A stretch of 41,561 nucleotides of DNA from Azoarcus sp. (GTDB lineage Bacteria; Pseudomonadota; Gammaproteobacteria; Burkholderiales; Rhodocyclaceae): contig JAITQD010000014.1 in the NCBI GenBank assembly GCA_031289095.1, forward strand, positions 1-41,561, in the 5' to 3' direction. The position numbers and the translations under genes were made by a program. The notes under the pieces were generated by a model, which searched no databases, was not told where the DNA came from, and worked only from the letters and a program-made list of their open reading frames with translations. The first letter of the stretch is position 1. Each line of letters opens with the position of its first letter. This document shows, in pieces, positions 8,601-16,643 of this stretch.

Positions 8601-9327
8601 GACCGAGGCCTCCGGCGCGCTCGTCGCCCAAGGGCAGAACCTGGCCCAGTACATCGAGGCGACCCAGAAACAGCAGGCCGAAATATCTGCCGCGCTCACC
8701 GCCCAGGGCGATGCGCTGGCTCAGTACATCGAACTTGGCCGACAACAATACGCCGAACTAGCTGCGCAGGCGGAGGCCGGCGAGAAGCAGTACACCGACG
8801 TGTCCGCCGCGCTGATGACACAGGGCGAATCCCTGGCGCGGCACGTCGAGAGCAGCCGCAAGCAGCAGTCCGACATATCGAACACGATGATGACCCAGAA
8901 CCGGGCGCTGACGCAGCACATCGAGACCAGCCAGAAGCAGTTCGCCGAGTTGTCGGCGCTGGCGGCTGCCCAGGCCGGCGCCATTGAGACCGCCCAGAAG
9001 CAGCAGGCCGAGTTGGCCACCGCGCTCACCGGACAGGGCAAGGCGCTGCTGCAACAATCCGATGATGGCCAGAAGCGGTATGCCGACATTTCGACTGCGG
9101 CCCTGACCCAGAGCCGCGCCTTGGCGGCGATCGTCGAGGAAAGCCGCGCACAACAGCAGAAGGTGGTGGTCGCAATCCAGAATCAGATTCAACTGCTGGA
9201 GGAGCAGGCGGAAAACAGCCGCAAGCAGCAGGCCAGCATGACGATTTCGGCCAAGGAACTTTCCCTCATCCGGCAGGCGCTCCAGGCGATGCGGCAGCAT
9301 CGTGACACGCTGGCGGGCGAACAATGA
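5629..9327 (+). CDS. Giant membrane-anchored coiled-coil repeat protein
   Basis: A 1232-residue protein of unrecognised family. Residues 1-116 contain four hydrophobic segments (about 5-25, 31-50, 64-83, 95-113). The positive residues, MKK at the N-terminus, RGR between helices 2 and 3, and the K after helix 4, place the long tail in the cytoplasm. Residues 120-352 are predicted helical, broken by a short FPDDYF stretch. Residues 353 to about 1215 consist of about 34 copies of a 25-residue Gln/Ala/Ser/Glu-rich unit resembling YVESSQKQQLEASAAVIAQ plus SEALGR. A repeat of 25 residues over seven turns fits a long, nearly straight coiled coil. The next gene follows after 32 bp and probably encodes its partner. 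A cytoplasmic tail this long recalls ZorA or chemoreceptor-like stalks, but no homology is claimed. Confidence 0.85.
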   Translation: MKKINVLFIIFALLEIPAAVLGAAFPDSRWYLALPAAVLLLYLVVAATMRGRDVSDENFGDSCYYLGFIAMVCVAVAFLFDMQEISTQKLSVIAQRLGAALACVAVGVGARLYFVGFKPNLVQALDDAEESAISAARTLYQQLNTTLERVRAFDVSVVEAAQEAVARVSGDVERLTEDHAGELSSFFGNLVQTNREVLARVMGDIGAASKRLSMSVDNYAGTVDRRLEAIVFPDDYFTSMLQTPMSEFGASIGRVTHDITALTGGMAESLASLNPALVEVRKRSNEIGDALGHVIELAKAQEQILANSRSQAGNMEAIAKTLRATQDALRATREDLGQVTAAVLSQNEALGKYVEISQRQQTEMSNSLNTQSQALTTQIETSRTQYVKMTGAISVQSKALNDYILENQKRQDATSEQVAAQGRALTEQVETSRRLYAETSSLVLAQSEVLGENLKEQAGLSSAVATQTEVLTRQIETSYRQQNEMSESTQTQIRALTSYIEDSQRQQAGAAAAFATQTELLARHIEDNHARYAEVSSVVVASQHRQDEALAAIAAQGEILGQNVAQQGKLSDALHTQTQVLSRHVDTSQQQYAGLSSAATDQTMALARYVEISQKQQLEASAAVIAQSEAISRQVETNRAQYDEISVAILTQGQQQAELSNAVASQAQALASYVESSQKQQLEASAAVIAQSEALGRHVDAGREQNTELTAALVAQGHALAQQIDTSQKQYKTLTQFVEASKRQHVEASAAVVAQSESLIQHVESSRKQYADMSAAVLAQSQALGAHVENNQQQYADVSATVTAQTEALTRSIEYGRQQQSDVSTAFIAQTQALRQFVEESHRHYADVSDTVVEQSQALARQAEVGQRQHAEALAAISMQGEALTRHVEGSRKQHEEVSAALVAQGEALAQDVENNRKQQADATTAAMSQARVLVQYVENSQKQQAEASAAIVAQGKDLARQIETSKKQYAEMTTALVAQSRAIEYGQKRQTEASGALVAQGQNLAQYIEATQKQQAEISAALTAQGDALAQYIELGRQQYAELAAQAEAGEKQYTDVSAALMTQGESLARHVESSRKQQSDISNTMMTQNRALTQHIETSQKQFAELSALAAAQAGAIETAQKQQAELATALTGQGKALLQQSDDGQKRYADISTAALTQSRALAAIVEESRAQQQKVVVAIQNQIQLLEEQAENSRKQQASMTISAKELSLIRQALQAMRQHRDTLAGEQ
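6685..9273 (+). repeat. In-frame 75-bp tandem repeats coding 25-residue coiled-coil units
   Basis: Successive units start at 6685, 6760 and 6835 and continue at 75-bp steps. Most units are 25 codons. Exceptions are 14, 21, 22 or 39 codons. The typical unit begins with an aromatic, His or Gln residue, then V/I-E-x-S-x-x-Q, and ends A-Q-S/G-x-A-L-x-x. The units are diverged at the DNA level, so this is an old repeat array under protein-level selection, with some recent duplication. Confidence 0.9.
7474..7710 (+). repeat. Perfect 45-bp direct repeat inside the coiled-coil array
   Basis: An identical 45-bp stretch, starting CAGCAGCTCGAAGCC, occurs at 7474-7518 and 7666-7710, 192 bp (64 codons) apart. 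It encodes QQLEASAAVIAQSEA in both copies. The spacing equals one 25-residue plus one 39-residue unit, which points to recent duplication or gene conversion. Confidence 0.85.
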
Positions 9328-9359
9328 CGGGTGGGCGACCCTTTTGAAGCGGACTTGCG

Positions 9360-10514
9360 ATGTATAGAGGCAGCGACAGCGTTTTCCGGCTTTCCCTGAC
9401 CGGAACCATGTTCATCTTCATCCTCTTTCTTCTGGTTGTGTTTGGCCGGATGTATTATGACGCTGACATTTCCCGGAGCGAGGCCCTCGCCCGCCTGTCC
9501 AAACGCCAGCAAGAAGATGCGCTTCCCAAGGCGCGCGAGGCTTTTGAGGCCGTCCGCCAGGCGCTGCGCACCCAGCTCGATCCGACGGGCGCGAACGTCG
9601 ATGAAGTGCTCAAGGGTCTGCTCGACAAGGCGCATGCGGAAGCTGAAGTCGACGAACTGAAGGTGCGTGTTCAGGAACTCAATACCCAGTTGGCGGGGCT
9701 GTCCGGAATCAGGGATGTTCTGGCGCAAGCTGGCAAGGCCGCTACCCTGAATGGCGCGACCGAGGATGCCTTGATCTCGGCGCTCGAACTGCGCGCCCGG
9801 TTGGCGCAGAAAGTCCTCGCCAACCGGCCTGCGTCCGCGTCGCGCGAACTGACCGACAGCGAAATTTCTTCCCAGACGCTGACGGCGCTCGAACTCCGGC
9901 GCCAGATCGAAATGCGGCTCGAAAAAGAACTCGGACAACCGCTTGCGCCCGGTCAGGAGGCGGTCTGGGCGAAATGGCTGCTTGATACGCGCTTACTACA
10001 GATCGCAGGCGGCGCAAGCGAAAGCAACGTTCCGCGCGCCCGGACGGGCGGCGGCGACATCGCGCCGCCGCGCCAGCAGCAGTCCGCCGCTACCGTGGTG
10101 GTGCAGTCTGAAGTCTCGCAGCCGCCGCCCGCCGGGGTCGATATTACTTCTCTGCACACCCGTCTTGGCACCCAGAGCAACGACGCCGTCCCGCCTTGTT
10201 GGGTCGACCGGGTGGGCAACGTCCAGTTTTTACTGACGCTCGAACTGCGATCCAGCGGCGTGCTGGTTTCGCCTGCCTGGCCGCCCGGGCGCGAAACCGA
10301 GGCGCGAGCAATACCCGGCATCGACCGGCTGCTGATAAGGGGGCCGATCGCGTACCGCAATTTCGACGAACGCATCCAGACCGTCGCACAACACAGCGGC
10401 AGCCAGTGCCATTACGCCGTCCAGGTGAAGGACAACATGCGCGATGCCATGCGCTCGGAACGGGTTCACCAGCAGCTTGAGGCGCTGTTCAATCTGGCGC
10501 ACTTGCCGCGCTGA
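9360..10514 (+). CDS. Single-span membrane protein, probable partner of the giant coiled-coil protein
   Basis: A 384-residue protein of unrecognised family. A short N-terminus (MYRGSDSVFR) precedes one membrane helix at about residues 13-32, followed by RMYYDADIS. The charge pattern suggests N-in, C-out topology. Residues 40-110 and 150-210 are helical. A Pro/Gln-rich linker near 230-265 leads to a compact C-terminal domain with PPCWVDRVGNVQFLL and SQCHYAVQV. These contain the only two cysteines of the protein and could form a disulfide. It lies 32 bp after the giant gene on the same strand. The order, polytopic cytoplasmic-tail protein then single-span periplasmic protein, resembles MotA/MotB, ExbB/ExbD and ZorA/ZorB pairs. 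I see no OmpA-like peptidoglycan-binding motif and no Asp inside the helix, so the analogy is architectural only. Confidence 0.8.
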   Translation: MYRGSDSVFRLSLTGTMFIFILFLLVVFGRMYYDADISRSEALARLSKRQQEDALPKAREAFEAVRQALRTQLDPTGANVDEVLKGLLDKAHAEAEVDELKVRVQELNTQLAGLSGIRDVLAQAGKAATLNGATEDALISALELRARLAQKVLANRPASASRELTDSEISSQTLTALELRRQIEMRLEKELGQPLAPGQEAVWAKWLLDTRLLQIAGGASESNVPRARTGGGDIAPPRQQQSAATVVVQSEVSQPPPAGVDITSLHTRLGTQSNDAVPPCWVDRVGNVQFLLTLELRSSGVLVSPAWPPGRETEARAIPGIDRLLIRGPIAYRNFDERIQTVAQHSGSQCHYAVQVKDNMRDAMRSERVHQQLEALFNLAHLPR

Positions 10515-10612
10515 ACCTGCCCGCCGCTTGTCGGTTCGCTCAACAGCCAGGCGCGGGAAAGTGCTGTTGCACCGCGAACTGGCCGCGCCGGGCGTGAAAC
10601 AGGTTTTTCCGA

Positions 10613-10683
10613 TGCGTCCACAGGTCTGTATTTTCCCGTCCGCCGTCAGGGCAAGTTATCATCGCCACTTGTGCGACCACAGG
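10613..10683 (+). repeat. Direct repeat upstream of parA, possible operator
   Basis: TGCGTCCACAGG (10613-10624) and TGCGACCACAGG (10672-10683) differ at one of 12 positions. They flank a TTATCAT element near 10656-10662 that could be a -10 box. The segment is the 187-bp leader of parA and otherwise holds no gene I can support. Confidence 0.4.
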
Positions 10684-10701
10684 AAACTTCCATTCACGAC
10701 C

Positions 10702-11472
10702 ATGGCACATGTCTTTTGCGTGGCGAACCAGAAAGGCGGCGTGGGCAAGACCACCACCAGCGTCAATCTGGCCGCCGCCCTGCATCAAGCCGGCAAACGC
10801 ACGCTACTCGTCGATCTCGATCCGCAGGGCAACGCCACCATGGGCAGCGGTATCGACAAGCGCACCCTCCAACATTCGGTCTATCACCTGCTGGTGGGAC
10901 TGGCCGGGCTAGAGGCGGTGCGGGTCGCGTCGCCGCCCGGCGGCTACGACATCCTGCCCGCCAATCGAGACCTGGCCGGGGCCGAAATCGAACTGGTCAA
11001 CCTCGAACGGCGCGAAAAACGCTTGCGCGAGGCGTTGACCGCCTGTGCGGACGATTACGATTTTGTCCTCGTCGATTGCCCGCCCTCGCTCTCGCTTCTG
11101 ACGCTCAACGGCCTGTGCGCCGCGCATGGGGTCATCATTCCGATGCAGTGCGAATACTACGCGCTGGAAGGTCTCTCCGACTTGGTCAACTCGATCAAGA
11201 AAGTCCATGCCAACCTCAACCGCGACCTCAAGATCATCGGCTTGTTGCGGGTGATGTTCGATCCCCGCATTACTTTGCAACAGCAGGTTTCGGCCCAGCT
11301 CGAAGGCCATTTTGGCGACAAGGTGTTCAATGCCGTGGTGCCGCGCAACGTCCGGCTGGCCGAAGCGCCCAGCCATGGCGTGCCGGGCGTGGTGTTTGAC
11401 CGCGCTTCCCGCGGCGCACACGCTTACCTCGCATTCGCTGAAGAACTGATCGAACGGGTCGGGACGCTGTGA
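10702..11472 (+). CDS. parA: Chromosome partitioning ATPase ParA (Soj family)
   Basis: ParA is a Walker-type ATPase that binds DNA nonspecifically and, with ParB bound at parS, moves the newly replicated origin regions apart. The 256-residue product has the deviant Walker A KGGVGKTT at 11-18, VDLDPQGNAT at about 37-46, and VDCPPSLSLLT as Walker B. The length and absence of an N-terminal helix-turn-helix fit the chromosomal type. The start ATG (MAHVFCVANQKGG) was chosen over upstream frame openings because it places the Walker motif at the usual position. parB follows 33 bp later. mnmG and rsmG, which often precede parA, are absent here. Confidence 0.96.
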   Translation: MAHVFCVANQKGGVGKTTTSVNLAAALHQAGKRTLLVDLDPQGNATMGSGIDKRTLQHSVYHLLVGLAGLEAVRVASPPGGYDILPANRDLAGAEIELVNLERREKRLREALTACADDYDFVLVDCPPSLSLLTLNGLCAAHGVIIPMQCEYYALEGLSDLVNSIKKVHANLNRDLKIIGLLRVMFDPRITLQQQVSAQLEGHFGDKVFNAVVPRNVRLAEAPSHGVPGVVFDRASRGAHAYLAFAEELIERVGTL

Positions 11473-11505
11473 CCGGAACATGGCGCGCATGACTGTAAAA
11501 ACGAT

Positions 11506-12357
11506 ATGACTCCACCCAGACAAAAGGGCCTCGGACGCGGTCTCGACGCGCTGCTGGCGGCCAACCGCGACGACGAAACCGAAAAAGGCGAATTGCAGTC
11601 CCTGCCGCGTGAGGCCTTGTGCCCCGGCAAGTACCAGCCCCGCACCCGCATGGATCCCGGCTCGCTCGAAGAACTGGCGGCCTCGATCAAGGAACAGGGC
11701 ATCATGCAGCCGATCCTCGTGCGTCCCGTGGCGGACGACGCCTACGAGATCGTCGCGGGCGAACGGCGCTGGCGGGCGGCGGCGCTCGCCGATCTTGATG
11801 AGGTGCCCTGCCTGGTGCGGGAAATTCCCGACAATGCCGCGCTGGCGATGTCGCTGATCGAAAACATCCAGCGCGAGAACCTCAATCCGCTCGAAGAAGC
11901 CAGCGGCATCCAGCGCCTGATCGACGAATTCGGCATGACCCACCAAGAGGCCGCCGACGCGGTGGGCCGCTCGCGTCCAGCGGCGAGCAACCTGCTCCGG
12001 CTGCTCAATCTCGCCCAGCCGGTGCAGGAACTTCTCATCGCGGGTGACATCGATATGGGGCACGCGCGCGCGCTGCTGCCGCTCGACGGCGCCAGCCAGA
12101 TACGCATCGCCAATCAAGTGGCGGCGCGCCAGCTTTCGGTGCGCGAGGCCGAAAAGCTCGTGCAACAAGAACTGAATCCACGCCCGCAAAAAGCGGAATC
12201 CGCACCGAACCGCGATCTGCTTCGGCTGGAAGAGGAAATCGCCGACGCGATCGGCGCCATGGTGAAGATCAAGGCAAACCGCAAGGGCGCAGGGGAAATG
12301 GTGATCCGTTTTGCCAGTCTGGATCAGCTTGATGGCCTGCTCGGGCGTCTGCGTTGA
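11506..12357 (+). CDS. parB: Chromosome partitioning protein ParB
   Basis: ParB is the CTPase that loads at parS sites, spreads along DNA and recruits ParA and condensin. The 283-residue protein starts with the basic KGLGRGLDALL motif that ParB proteins use to contact ParA. It then has the CTP-binding GERRWRAA at 85-92, ENIQREN from 119, a helix-turn-helix near 145-180 (TQ-like segment MTHQEAADAVGRSRPAASN) and a C-terminal dimerisation domain. It forms an operon with parA. No full parS palindrome was found in the window. Confidence 0.96.
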   Translation: MTPPRQKGLGRGLDALLAANRDDETEKGELQSLPREALCPGKYQPRTRMDPGSLEELAASIKEQGIMQPILVRPVADDAYEIVAGERRWRAAALADLDEVPCLVREIPDNAALAMSLIENIQRENLNPLEEASGIQRLIDEFGMTHQEAADAVGRSRPAASNLLRLLNLAQPVQELLIAGDIDMGHARALLPLDGASQIRIANQVAARQLSVREAEKLVQQELNPRPQKAESAPNRDLLRLEEEIADAIGAMVKIKANRKGAGEMVIRFASLDQLDGLLGRLR

Positions 12358-12411
12358 TATGCTGTATGGAAGCCCGGCGAAGTTGTTCCCCCTGGCATGT
12401 TGCGGCGCGGA

Positions 12412-12441
12412 TTGACTTGGTGGGGGCGTGTCCCCTAGGAT
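12412..12441 (+). promoter_or_regulatory. Putative sigma-70 promoter of the atp operon
   Basis: TTGACT (12412-12417) and TAGGAT (12436-12441) are separated by 18 bp, matching the -35 and -10 consensus at 5 and 4 of 6 positions. It lies 52 bp before the atpI ATG, in the parB-atpI gap, and would start transcription near 12448. Confidence 0.5.
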
Positions 12442-12493
12442 GGTGGGCGTTTTTAACGGTCGCGGCATCGAACGGCGCGCCGACGGAGAAAGG

Positions 12494-12835
12494 ATGCACA
12501 AGGCGGTTCTGCTGCAATTTGGGGCAACGCTTCTGGCAGCGGCAGCGGCGGCGGTCTTCCTCGGTACGCGCGGGGCATTGTCCGCGATGTGCGGCGGTCT
12601 GGCCTACACGCTACCGAACGGTTTCTTTGTCTGGCGGCTCTGGGTGGCATCTTGGCGCGAGGGGCATGCTACGGTGGCGCCCTTTATCGCGGGCGAGCTG
12701 ATCAAGCTCGTTTCGACCGTGGGCTTGCTCGCGCTGACGGCGGTGCTGTATCGAGACGTCCATTGGGGCGCGCTCCTGGTCGGGCTGGTGTTGGCATTGA
12801 AGGCGAATTTGTTTGCATTTTTGGTGAAGACCTGA
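12494..12835 (+). CDS. atpI: ATP synthase protein I
   Basis: AtpI is a small membrane protein that assists assembly of the c-ring of ATP synthase and is usually the first gene of the operon. The 113-residue product has four hydrophobic segments, the family features [15 protein letters not shown] near residue 35, and the C-terminal [12 protein letters not shown]. The ATG at 12494 follows GAGAAAGG; a longer frame opening at 12428 would overlap the putative promoter. atpB starts 2 bp after its stop. The low sequence conservation of the family makes context important, but here it is decisive. Confidence 0.9.
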   Translation: MHKAVLLQFGATLLAAAAAAVFLGTRGALSAMCGGLAYTLPNGFFVWRLWVASWREGHATVAPFIAGELIKLVSTVGLLALTAVLYRDVHWGALLVGLVLALKANLFAFLVKT

Positions 12836-12837
12836 AC

Positions 12838-13695
12838 ATGGCTACTGAGCACGCAGCAGCAGCGCCCACCGCGGGCGACTACATCGCCCACCACCTCACC
12901 CACTTCAACAGCCTCGGCGAGAAGCAGTCGAGCATCATCGACTGGTCGGTTGTCAATTACGACACCCTGTTCTATTCCGTCGGCCTCGGTCTCCTGACCG
13001 TCTTCGTGCTGTGGCTGGCGGCGCGAAAAGCAACTTCCGACGTGCCGGGACGTTTCCAGAGCGGTGTCGAAATGCTGATCGAGATGGTCGCCGACCAAGC
13101 CAAGGGCATCATCCACAGCGCCGAATCCCGCCGCTTTGTCGCGCCGCTGGCGCTCACCGTGTTCGTGTGGATTTTTTTCATGAACGCAATGGATCTCCTG
13201 CCGGTCGACCTGTTGCCACGCCTGTGGCAGGCCGCGACCCACAACCCGCACGCCACCCTGCGCGTGGTGCCGACCGCCGACCTTTCGGCCACGCTCGGCA
13301 TGTCGACCGGCGTGCTGCTCCTGTGCCTGTACTACAACATCAAGATCAAGGGCGCCGCCGGCTGGGTGCACGAGCTTTTTACCGCGCCGTTCGGCTCGCA
13401 TCCGGTGCTGTGGCCGGTGAACTTCCTCATGCAGGTCATCGAGTTCCTGGCCAAGACCGTTTCGCACGGCATGCGGTTGTTTGGCAACATGTACGCGGGC
13501 GAGCTGGTGTTCATGCTGATCGCGCTGATGGGCGGCGCGTGGGCGGTTTCCACCACGGGCATCCTGCTCGCCATCGGGCATGTGCTGGCCGGCACCGCCT
13601 GGGCCATTTTCCACATCCTGATCATTCTGCTTCAGGCGTTCATCTTCATGATGTTGACCCTTGTCTACATCGGGCAGGCGCATGAAGGGCACTGA
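12838..13695 (+). CDS. atpB: F1Fo ATP synthase subunit a
   Basis: Subunit a forms the two proton half-channels next to the rotating c-ring. The 285-residue polytopic protein contains [11 protein letters not shown] with the essential Arg at position 213, equivalent to Arg210 of E. coli, and the C-terminal helix [20 protein letters not shown]. The N-terminus ([20 protein letters not shown]) is typical of betaproteobacterial forms. The ATG lies 2 bp after the atpI stop. A 74-bp gap with an AAGGAG site before the next ATG separates it from atpE. Confidence 0.98.
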   Translation: MATEHAAAAPTAGDYIAHHLTHFNSLGEKQSSIIDWSVVNYDTLFYSVGLGLLTVFVLWLAARKATSDVPGRFQSGVEMLIEMVADQAKGIIHSAESRRFVAPLALTVFVWIFFMNAMDLLPVDLLPRLWQAATHNPHATLRVVPTADLSATLGMSTGVLLLCLYYNIKIKGAAGWVHELFTAPFGSHPVLWPVNFLMQVIEFLAKTVSHGMRLFGNMYAGELVFMLIALMGGAWAVSTTGILLAIGHVLAGTAWAIFHILIILLQAFIFMMLTLVYIGQAHEGH

Positions 13696-13760
13696 TTTCG
13701 GTGTTGTAGTCGCGGGTTTTCCGCTTTAGTCCTCTTTCAACCTCAACTGCATTGCTTTAA

Positions 13761-14021
<261 letters not shown>

Positions 14022-14061
14022 TTGGTTCGCGCTCCTCTAACCGTTACTGAGGACAAGAACA

Positions 14062-14535
14062 GTGAATCTGAACGCCACTTTGTTTTTGCAGCTTGTCGTG
14101 TTCCTCGTCCTTGGGGGATTCACGATGAAGTTCGTGTGGCCGCCCATCGTGAAGGCGCTGGACGAACGTGCGAAAAAAATCACCGAGGGTCTGGCCGCCG
14201 CAGATAAGGCGAAAGCCGACTTGGCACTGGCTGACAAAAGAGCCGTCGAGGCATTGCGCACGGCCCGCGAAAAAGCGGGTGAAATTCGTGGCAACGCCGA
14301 GCGGCAGGCTGGTGAAAAGGTCGAGGAAGCCCGTACCGAAGCGACGCGCATTGTCGCCCAGGCCCGGGAAGCCGCTCAGGCCGAAGCGGGTCTGGCCGCG
14401 CAGCAGGCGAGGGATGCCCTGCGCGATCAGGTTGCGTTGCTGGCCGTCGCTGGCGCCGAGAAAATCCTGCGCCGTGAGATCAACCCCCAGGTGCATGCCG
14501 ATCTGCTTGCCAACCTGAAACAGGAACTGCAATAA
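14062..14535 (+). CDS. atpF: F1Fo ATP synthase subunit b
   Basis: Subunit b is the peripheral stalk that holds F1 against rotation. The 157-residue product has one N-terminal membrane helix (about 6-25) followed by a long Ala/Glu/Arg/Lys-rich helix that dimerises. It starts with GTG, preceded by TGAGGACAAGAACA, which provides a Shine-Dalgarno at normal spacing. The stop is 3 bp before the atpH start. Length and sequence are normal for a gammaproteobacterial or betaproteobacterial b subunit. Confidence 0.97.
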   Translation: MNLNATLFLQLVVFLVLGGFTMKFVWPPIVKALDERAKKITEGLAAADKAKADLALADKRAVEALRTAREKAGEIRGNAERQAGEKVEEARTEATRIVAQAREAAQAEAGLAAQQARDALRDQVALLAVAGAEKILRREINPQVHADLLANLKQELQ

Positions 14536-14538
14536 GTC

Positions 14539-15072
14539 ATGGCAGAAAATGTCACCATCGCGCGTCCCTATGCCGATGCCGCTTTCGAGTTGGCTCGGGG
14601 GGCGGGTGCGCTGGGGCCATGGTCAGAAGTACTGGATCGGCTCGCCGCCGTCGTGGGCGATGCCGGCATGCAGGCGTGCATCGCCAATCCCAACCTGTCC
14701 GCCGACCGGCTTGCCGGTCTGGTGCTGGACGTGGCTGGAACCTTGTCCGCCGAGCAGCAGAACTTCGTTCGCGTCCTCGTCGATAGCGAACGTCTGCAAG
14801 TGCTTCCGGAGATCCGTGACCTGTTCGTCGTTCTGAAAAACGGACACGAAGGCGTACTGGAGGCGAAGATCGCCTCCGCATTCCCGCTCGACGCCGCCGC
14901 CCAGGCATCGCTCAAGGCCGATCTCGAAGCCCGCTTCAAGACCCGTATCGACGTAACCGTCACCGTCGACCCCGAACTCATCGGCGGGGTTCGCATCGCC
15001 ATCGGCGACGAAGTCATTGATGCCTCGGTTCGTGGCAAGCTCTCGAACATGGCCGCCGCGCTCAAGAACTAG
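14539..15072 (+). CDS. atpH: F1Fo ATP synthase subunit delta
   Basis: Delta caps the F1 hexamer and links it to the b stalk. The 177-residue product begins with the family signature [14 protein letters not shown] and ends with the conserved [20 protein letters not shown] region. The position between atpF and atpA, with gaps of 3 and 11 bp, is standard. Nothing unusual is visible. Confidence 0.97.
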   Translation: MAENVTIARPYADAAFELARGAGALGPWSEVLDRLAAVVGDAGMQACIANPNLSADRLAGLVLDVAGTLSAEQQNFVRVLVDSERLQVLPEIRDLFVVLKNGHEGVLEAKIASAFPLDAAAQASLKADLEARFKTRIDVTVTVDPELIGGVRIAIGDEVIDASVRGKLSNMAAALKN

Positions 15073-15083
15073 GAGTTACCGCA

Positions 15084-16622
15084 ATGCAACTCAACCCCTC
15101 TGAAATCAGCGACCTGATCAAGAGCCGGATCCAGAACCTGCAACTGGCCGCAACTTCGCGCAACGAAGGCACGGTGGTTTCCGTCACCGACGGCATCTGT
15201 CGTGTCCATGGTCTGGCGGACGCGATGCAGGGCGAAATGCTGGAGTTCCCCGACAACACCTTCGGTCTGGCGCTCAACCTCGAACGCGATTCGGTCGGCG
15301 CGGTCGTGCTCGGCGAGTACGAAAACATCATCGAAGGCGATACGGTCAAGACGACCGGGCGCATTCTCGAAGTCCCCGTCGGCCCCGAACTGATCGGTCG
15401 CGTGGTCAACGCGCTCGGGCAGCCCATCGACGGCAAGGGCCCAATCAATGCCAAGCTCACCGACAAAATCGAAAAAGTCGCTCCCGGCGTCATCTCGCGC
15501 CAATCCGTGTCGCAGCCGGTGCAGACCGGCCTGAAGTCCATCGACTCGATGGTGCCCATCGGACGCGGCCAACGCGAACTCATCATCGGCGATCGCCAGA
15601 CCGGCAAGACGGCGGTTGCGGTCGACACCATCATCAACCAAAAAGGCCAAGGCGTGTTCTGCGTCTACGTGGCGATCGGCCAGAAAGCCTCGACCGTCGC
15701 CAACGTGGTGCGCAAGCTTCAGGAACACGGCGCGATGGAATACACCATCGTCGTCGCGGCCACCGCGTCCGAATCCGCCGCCATGCAGTACCTCTCGGCC
15801 TACGCCGGCTGCACGATGGGCGAATACTTCCGCGACCGCGGCCAGGATGCGCTCATCGTCTATGACGACCTCACCAAGCAGGCGTGGGCCTATCGTCAGG
15901 TCTCACTGCTGCTGCGCCGTCCGCCGGGACGCGAAGCCTACCCAGGCGACGTGTTCTACCTCCACTCCCGCCTGCTGGAACGCGCGGCGAGGGTGAATGC
16001 CGCCTACGTCGAAAAATTCACCCATGGCGAAGTCAAGGGCAAAACCGGATCGCTCACCGCGCTGCCGATCATCGAAACCCAGGCTGGCGACGTGTCCGCC
16101 TTCGTGCCGACCAACGTCATCTCCATCACCGACGGGCAGATCTTCCTTGAAACCGACCTGTTCAACGCCGGTATCCGTCCCGCCATCAACGCCGGTATCT
16201 CGGTGTCCCGTGTCGGCGGCGCGGCGCAAACCAAAGTCATCAAGAAACTCTCCGGCGGCATCCGTACCGACCTGGCGCAGTACCGCGAACTGGCTGCTTT
16301 CGCGCAATTCGCGTCCGACCTCGACGACGCCACCCGCAAACAGCTCGAACGTGGCCGCCGCGTCACCGAACTGATGAAGCAGCCGCAGTATTCGCCGATG
16401 TCGATCGCCGAAATGGGCATTGTCCTCTACGCGGTCAACAACGGCTATTTCGACGATGTCGAGGTTCTCCGTATTCAGGCGTTCGAGGTCGGGTTGCTGC
16501 AATACATCAAGACGCAACAGGCCGCGCTCGTTTCGGGCATTCTGGAAAAGCGCGAGCTGGACGCCGACGGCGAAAAAACCCTGGCCGCTGCGATCGCTGA
16601 GTTCAAAAAGAGCTGGGCTTGA
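15084..16622 (+). CDS. atpA: F1Fo ATP synthase subunit alpha
   Basis: Alpha is the non-catalytic nucleotide-binding subunit of the F1 hexamer. The 512-residue product has Walker A GDRQTGKT at 169-176, the same numbering as in E. coli, plus the arginine-finger region [17 protein letters not shown]. Start, length and all core motifs are standard, and an AGGAGTTACC site precedes the ATG. It is the fifth structural gene of the operon after atpI. Confidence 0.99.
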   Translation: MQLNPSEISDLIKSRIQNLQLAATSRNEGTVVSVTDGICRVHGLADAMQGEMLEFPDNTFGLALNLERDSVGAVVLGEYENIIEGDTVKTTGRILEVPVGPELIGRVVNALGQPIDGKGPINAKLTDKIEKVAPGVISRQSVSQPVQTGLKSIDSMVPIGRGQRELIIGDRQTGKTAVAVDTIINQKGQGVFCVYVAIGQKASTVANVVRKLQEHGAMEYTIVVAATASESAAMQYLSAYAGCTMGEYFRDRGQDALIVYDDLTKQAWAYRQVSLLLRRPPGREAYPGDVFYLHSRLLERAARVNAAYVEKFTHGEVKGKTGSLTALPIIETQAGDVSAFVPTNVISITDGQIFLETDLFNAGIRPAINAGISVSRVGGAAQTKVIKKLSGGIRTDLAQYRELAAFAQFASDLDDATRKQLERGRRVTELMKQPQYSPMSIAEMGIVLYAVNNGYFDDVEVLRIQAFEVGLLQYIKTQQAALVSGILEKRELDADGEKTLAAAIAEFKKSWA

Positions 16623-16643
16623 TGGCGCAAAGGGAGACGGAAA

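Noticed and set aside
6685-9273. Direct repeats that could suggest a CRISPR array
   Set aside because: Repeats are 75 bp, diverged, contiguous and in one reading frame, with no unique spacers.
5629-10514. A complete Zorya anti-phage system
   Set aside because: No zorC or zorD/zorE-like gene is present and the partner lacks an OmpA-like domain, so only an architectural analogy is kept.
10909-12501. Long - strand open frame (530 codons) opposite parA and parB
   Set aside because: Shadow of parA and parB; the + strand proteins are unmistakable.
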